Of a DNA stretch of 64,000 nt, positions 59,978 to 64,000 are shown in pieces. Origin of the DNA: Iris pallida. Taxonomy: Eukaryota > Streptophyta > Magnoliopsida > Asparagales > Iridaceae. Numbering within the stretch: position 1 is the first letter of the stretch; each line of letters begins with the position of its first letter. The position numbers were made by a program, and so were the translations under genes. The notes under the pieces are model-generated. The model saw only the letters and a program-made list of their open reading frames with translations. It did no database searches and had not been told where the DNA came from. The stretch is from assembly GCA_029216955.1 (NCBI GenBank), contig JANAVB010006998.1, forward strand, positions 2,771,192-2,835,191, written 5' to 3'.

Positions 59978-61339
59978 TCATTTAGAATGAACATGTCCTA
60001 GCCTATTATGCCACAACTCATAAGTATAAGCAGAATGAGTGATTGTATTAACAACATTGAACTGATTTACAAGCTGAATCTTGAATATTCCTTCGGTATA
60101 AAAGGCTTTCCCGAAATATGTTCCCTTGATAGACATCACCATCTGGCCAGCATTGATGTCCATCCTGAGGCCTGCATTGCAGAGTAGGCCTCCTGAGATC
60201 AGGTTCTTGGCAATAGCAGGTACGTGCTTCATGCCTTGAAGCGTCAGAGACTTCCCCGAAGTCAGCTTCAATACTACCGTCCCGATCTCGAGCACTTCAG
60301 CTTGTGCCTGGTTCGCCACCATAACCACATCAGAAGTAGGGGTATAGGTGGTGAACCACTCCTTGCTGGAGCAAACATGGCAGGTGGCTCCAGTGTCTAT
60401 CCACCAGTCAGCATCAGTTCCTACCGCATCAACCTGCGCAATCATAGCAACAACATCAGTGATCATAGATACCTTACTAGGTTCTACTTGCTCCGATTGC
60501 TTGGTTTTTGCTTTGCACTCATTCTTAAAGTGGCCCTTCTTGCCACACTTGAAGCAAGACATTTGAGACTTTGGCTTCTTCTTCTTGATAGAAGTTCCCT
60601 TGACTTTTAGATTGTCAGGGTCCTTCTTCTTGCTGTGGGAAGCCGCCTGCTTTTCCCTTGGTTCTTTGGTATGAACCATATTGGCGTTAGCCAATTGCTT
60701 GGACAGTGCATCCACCTTCAGTTGAGCCCGCATCTGGTCCTCAACATAAATTTCCTGCAGGAGATCTTCAAGGGTGATCTCCAGCTTCTTCCTATGCTTG
60801 TTTGCATAGAACTTGCTCCACCCAGCGGGGAGCTTTGAGACAATCCCTCCAACAACAAACTTGTCGGGGAGGGGCATTGCCTCGTCTTCCAGCTTCTGTC
60901 GCAGTTTCAGGAACTCCTTCACCTGCGGCAGCATTGACTTTTCGTCCTCAAAGAACCACTTGTGATATTTTTCAACCACAAATATTTTACTGTGGTTCTT
61001 GTCTTCTTCGTAGAGTTTTTCTAGAGACTCCCATATGTCTCTAGCGATATTCTTCTTAGAATAGGATTCTACAAGGGAATCTTCCGTAGTATTCAGGATT
61101 AGCAGCCTGCAAATACTATTTTCCCTTCTCCATTTTGCTTGCAGTTTAGTAGCCGCGATGATAGCGGCAGTAGATCCAATATCTGGAACAGTAGGTTCTT
61201 CCTCCAGAAGCACGTGATCTACGTCTTTGAGTTGAAGGGTGAGATATACCTTCCTCTTCCAGACTTGGTAATGTTCCCCATCAAACTTTTCTAACTTGCA
61301 AAAGTCAGAATTGAAGAGTGAAACATTAACGTTTTCCAT
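59978..61339 (-). CDS. C gag-protease (453 codons, open)
   Basis: The ATG at 61339 opens MENVNVSLFNSDFCKLEKFD, only 22 bases after the 5' LTR. A UBN2-type capsid domain covers roughly residues 10-230, with VWKRKVYLTLQLKDV and IWESLEKLYEED. A canonical zinc knuckle, CFKCGKKGHFKNEC, is at about residues 261-274. The protease active site WWIDTGATCHV is at about 311-321, and the GAG-pre-integrase LWHNRLGHVHSK is at the end. A TGA then separates it from integrase. The whole gag and protease unit is open, so capsid proteins could be made if the LTR promoter is active. Confidence 0.93.
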   Translation of the reverse strand: MENVNVSLFNSDFCKLEKFDGEHYQVWKRKVYLTLQLKDVDHVLLEEEPTVPDIGSTAAIIAATKLQAKWRRENSICRLLILNTTEDSLVESYSKKNIARDIWESLEKLYEEDKNHSKIFVVEKYHKWFFEDEKSMLPQVKEFLKLRQKLEDEAMPLPDKFVVGGIVSKLPAGWSKFYANKHRKKLEITLEDLLQEIYVEDQMRAQLKVDALSKQLANANMVHTKEPREKQAASHSKKKDPDNLKVKGTSIKKKKPKSQMSCFKCGKKGHFKNECKAKTKQSEQVEPSKVSMITDVVAMIAQVDAVGTDADWWIDTGATCHVCSSKEWFTTYTPTSDVVMVANQAQAEVLEIGTVVLKLTSGKSLTLQGMKHVPAIAKNLISGGLLCNAGLRMDINAGQMVMSIKGTYFGKAFYTEGIFKIQLVNQFNVVNTITHSAYTYELWHNRLGHVHSK

Positions 61340-61361
61340 CGTAGCGATAAAGCTTTGAGAT

Positions 61362-62704
61362 TGTTATTGCTGGGGCAGAATTTTTTTCGATGGAAAACTG
61401 AAATATCGTAACAATTGTACAAACAATCGTTATTACGTAACACTTCACAGAAGGTACGTAGTAAAATCCCACAAGTGCTACCCTTCACAGAAGGTGCACA
61501 GAACGTAACACTTCATAGAAGGTACTAAGAGAGATTCCACAAGTGCTACCCTTCACAGAAGGTGCACAAACAGAATTCTGATAATATCAACGCAAATACT
61601 TCACCGAAGGTGCGTTAATAGAATCCAGACAGAACCAACAAAGAAGATGACTGGCGAAGATAAAATAACTCCTGCTGGGGTGAATGGTCACCATTGCTCA
61701 AAGCTTTATTCGCCCCACACGAATAGCTTCCAAGAACCAGCAAGTTCGTCGGAGAACTTGGAACACTCTGCTCTTCTGACTCCTCGGATGAACTTAAACT
61801 CCTGTGCAAAACGTAACGCTGGTATAATTCCTCTTCTCTCTCACAGCCTCTAAGCACTTGTAAACTTTCTGTCTACTACTTGTGTATTTGTTGTAACCTG
61901 TGAGAGAGAAGGAGGAGGCCTTATATAAGCCCCTGCAACAACTGCCAGGTTAGCACAATATTAGGAACGTGGTAGTAACCACCCCGAACATGGAGCAACC
62001 GCTCAGAACATGCTAGGACACGTTCTGCTGGAAGTTGTACCACCAGCGTAATTTTTACTTTACGCACACAGCCCCTTTACGCCCCTACGCACACTACACA
62101 CACTACACACTCTACGCACACTGCATACGCTGCGTACACTGCGTACTCTACGTACGATGCGTACGCTGCGCACACTGTGCTTACTGGGCGTACTGGGTTG
62201 CGTACTGGGTTGCGTACTGGGCTGCGTAACTGGGCCAGCGTAACTGGGCTCACGTAACGGGCCGCGCAATGTGGTCGCGCAAGTGGCTCGCGCAACGAGC
62301 GCAACTTAAGCGCACTATGCGCCTAGCGACGATGCTGACGTGCTAAGTGCAAAGTGCGCCAACAAAATGCCAGATTACGCCTCATGAGCCCTTGAGCCCG
62401 AGTCCGAGCCCGAGCCCAAGCCCGAGCCCGAGTCCGAGTCCGAGTCCGAGTCCGAGTCGCTAAGCCCCTACGGGGCTTAGCTCCTATGGAAATAAATTTT
62501 CCAAGAGCAAAAAGCATGAATGCTTTAATTGTTAATTTTAGCCTTTTTCCCATTTAAAAAATAATCCCACATGGCACACCTATGTGCACCTCCACACCTC
62601 ATGTGCATCTCTTAAACTAGCAAAGCTAATATAAAGAGATACAACCTATTTGGTTTTTCCGATGTGGGACTAAAGTTACAAAAAGGAAAGCCAAAAACCC
62701 AACA
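61362..62704 (-). repeat. C 5' LTR
   Basis: 1,343-bp partner of 55043-56390, with TATA box (61921-61928), hexamer array (62395-62457), hairpin (62459-62481) and CTTCACAGAAGGT repeats (61440-61610). The flanking duplication GGATT follows at 62705-62709. Confidence 0.95.
61921..61928 (-). promoter_or_regulatory. TATA box, C 5' LTR
   Basis: TTATATAA, self-complementary, in the same context as 55603-55610. It is the likely promoter for the gag-pol RNA. Confidence 0.68.
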
Positions 62705-63160
62705 GGATTTTATATTGTAATTAAAACATATATGGGTTTCTGTTTTTTTGAGCTTCTAAAATAATCTGACTAACTATATTGAGCCCTACATTTTAAAATA
62801 TATATACCATTTGGTTTAATACTGTGGGCCCATAATTTGGGTTTTCTTTTATCTTTCTATATGAAAAAGGGATTGTACTAAACTTTAATGATTGGACCAT
62901 ATGTCTATGTATATATATTTGGGAGCTTTAAGAATAATATGTCAATAAATAAATATTTTGGTATGTGTTTATCCTTAAAAGAATTTTATTAAGAATCAAA
63001 AATAGTTTTATTATATTGTATGTACTTTCAAATAGGCTTTATATTGTTGAAATATTTTCAAAAGGGCTTTGTATTTATATTGCAAATAATTCTGAGAATA
63101 TCTATTATGATTTTGAATATGTTTATATATTTTTTATCTATGTGTATACTTCCTCAAAGA

Positions 63161-63162
<2 letters not shown>
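62705..63162. other. AT-rich flank, no gene seen
   Basis: Continuation of the sequence interrupted by C at 55042. It begins with the GGATT duplication. Only short frames of low confidence occur. Confidence 0.55.

Positions 63163-63230
<68 letters not shown>
63163..63230. repeat. (TA)n microsatellite
   Basis: About 34 uninterrupted TA units. Confidence 0.95.
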
Positions 63231-63234
<4 letters not shown>

Positions 63235-64000
63235 AATGTCCACTGAGCAGAACTCTGCTCGGGCGCCCCTGGGGCGAACACCCCCCCCTGATCGACTTTT
63301 GCTCGCCCGGTGTCCGGCGGCCCCCAGGCGCCCGTCGCCCGCTCCGATGTCTTCTCTTCCTCCCCGCCTCCATGTCTGGTACCCTCCCCTCTGACTCCAA
63401 GCGGCCGGCGGAGCAGACGCTCGGCCTTAGGCCCTTCCTAGGGCCCCCTCCTGTCCCTCCCTCCCTCCGTCAACTGTGGCCACCTCCTCTGCCTTCGTCT
63501 CCGAGGTGGAGATAGAGGACTTTCCCTCCGTTGGCGGTCCAGGATCTCGCCCCCTTCACCGCTGTTCCCTTTACGGTGGAGTGCTCGGTGGCACCCTCCC
63601 TCCGGGTGGTGTCGGCCGGTCGGAGCTGCCGCCCCCTGCCGATCAGTCCCTGGCCTCCCGTCCTATGTCACAGACATGCCTCGGGGATCGTGCTACATCG
63701 GGACCTGCAAGAGATATCCGGACAGCCTGGCATCACGTGGTTGTGCCCTAATTCCCGTCTGGAGGTGTATCCTGGGGTCCCACCATGGGAGGTGCTGGTA
63801 TGCGCGCCCATGCACCCGAGGAGTCAGCTCCATGCCATGATGCTTATGTGCCCCTTGGCCAGTCCAGTGGGGGCATGGGTCATGAGCCCACTGCTTGCAG
63901 TACGTATGCGCCCACTGCTTGCAGTACGTATGCGCCCACAGAGGGTGTATGCGCCTCTCCACTCTATTCTCCCCATATGCGCCCGCTGTGGTGCTTCTCC
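63231..64000. other. GC-rich block of unknown identity, running off the window
   Basis: Directly after the (TA)n tract the composition changes to GC-rich with C-runs. Plus-strand frames change (for example 63236-63394, starting MSTEQNSARAPLGR, and 63476-63751), with stops in each, so no single frame is convincing. The other frame near the end contains ICARCG, which could be the start of a zinc knuckle. It may be the 5' end of an element such as a LINE, or a broken gene; I do not recognise it. Confidence 0.35.
63887..63934. repeat. 24-bp tandem duplication
   Basis: Two exact copies of a unit beginning CCCACTGCTTGCAGTACG. The length is a multiple of three, so it would keep any reading frame. 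Confidence 0.9.

Larger units (their letters stand above)
55043..62704 (-). mobile_element. C: complete Ty1/copia retrotransposon, nearly intact
   Basis: A 7,662-bp element with LTRs at 55043-56390 and 61362-62704, flanked by the perfect duplication GGATT (55038-55042 and 62705-62709). Gag-protease, integrase, RT and RNase H are in copia order on the minus strand. Only about four lesions interrupt the polyprotein: a TGA near 59975, frameshifts near 58798 and 58555, and a TAG near 57728. The LTRs differ by about 3% over the stretch I compared. It lacks an obvious primer binding site. Confidence 0.95.

Overview
This window is plant nuclear DNA made almost entirely of nested transposable elements. 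The evidence is several Ty3/gypsy and Ty1/copia LTR retrotransposons of plant type, a CACTA DNA transposon, captured fragments of plant genes with introns, and long (TA)n tracts. I see no intact host gene, rRNA, tRNA or CRISPR. The organism is probably an angiosperm with a repeat-rich genome; I cannot name it.

The left 47 kb is one stack of insertions. Outermost is a Sirevirus-like copia element on the minus strand (40808-46950, 3' end off the window). A minus-strand gypsy element, G (5' LTR 39112-40807, gag 38094-38934 and 34343-34479), sits in its 3' region. G's gag holds a solo LTR, S (34480-38088, target duplication AGTTT), and abuts a plus-strand LTR, El0 (left part 1-2131, right part 33433-34342). 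El0 is split by E1, a complete plus-strand chromovirus-like gypsy element (2132-33432, TSD CTATT). E1's integrase gene is split by E2, a minus-strand gag-only retrotransposon (9810-28808, TSD ACAGT). One LTR of E2 is split by a CACTA transposon (12273-19811, TSD TAG).

The CACTA element is the most interesting object. Where a transposase would be, it carries seven consecutive exons, with introns, of a 26S proteasome subunit RPN1 gene. In its last exon these are fused to a KH-domain exon of a STAR/QKI-type RNA-binding protein gene. Both are on the minus strand. The RPN1 exons have no stop codon, but the fusion is out of phase. A third coding-like segment, unrecognised, lies upstream at 18680-18863.

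The right part holds a 4.2-kb minus-strand gypsy LTR, L (47220-51403), with its polypurine tract and non-coding interior, then a nearly intact minus-strand copia element, C (55043-62704, TSD GGATT). The window ends in a (TA)n tract and an unassigned GC-rich block (63231-64000). No element has a complete open polyprotein; C is closest. LTR pairs compared by eye over about 180-215 bases differ by about 1% in E2 and about 3% in E1 and C, in line with E2 having inserted into E1.
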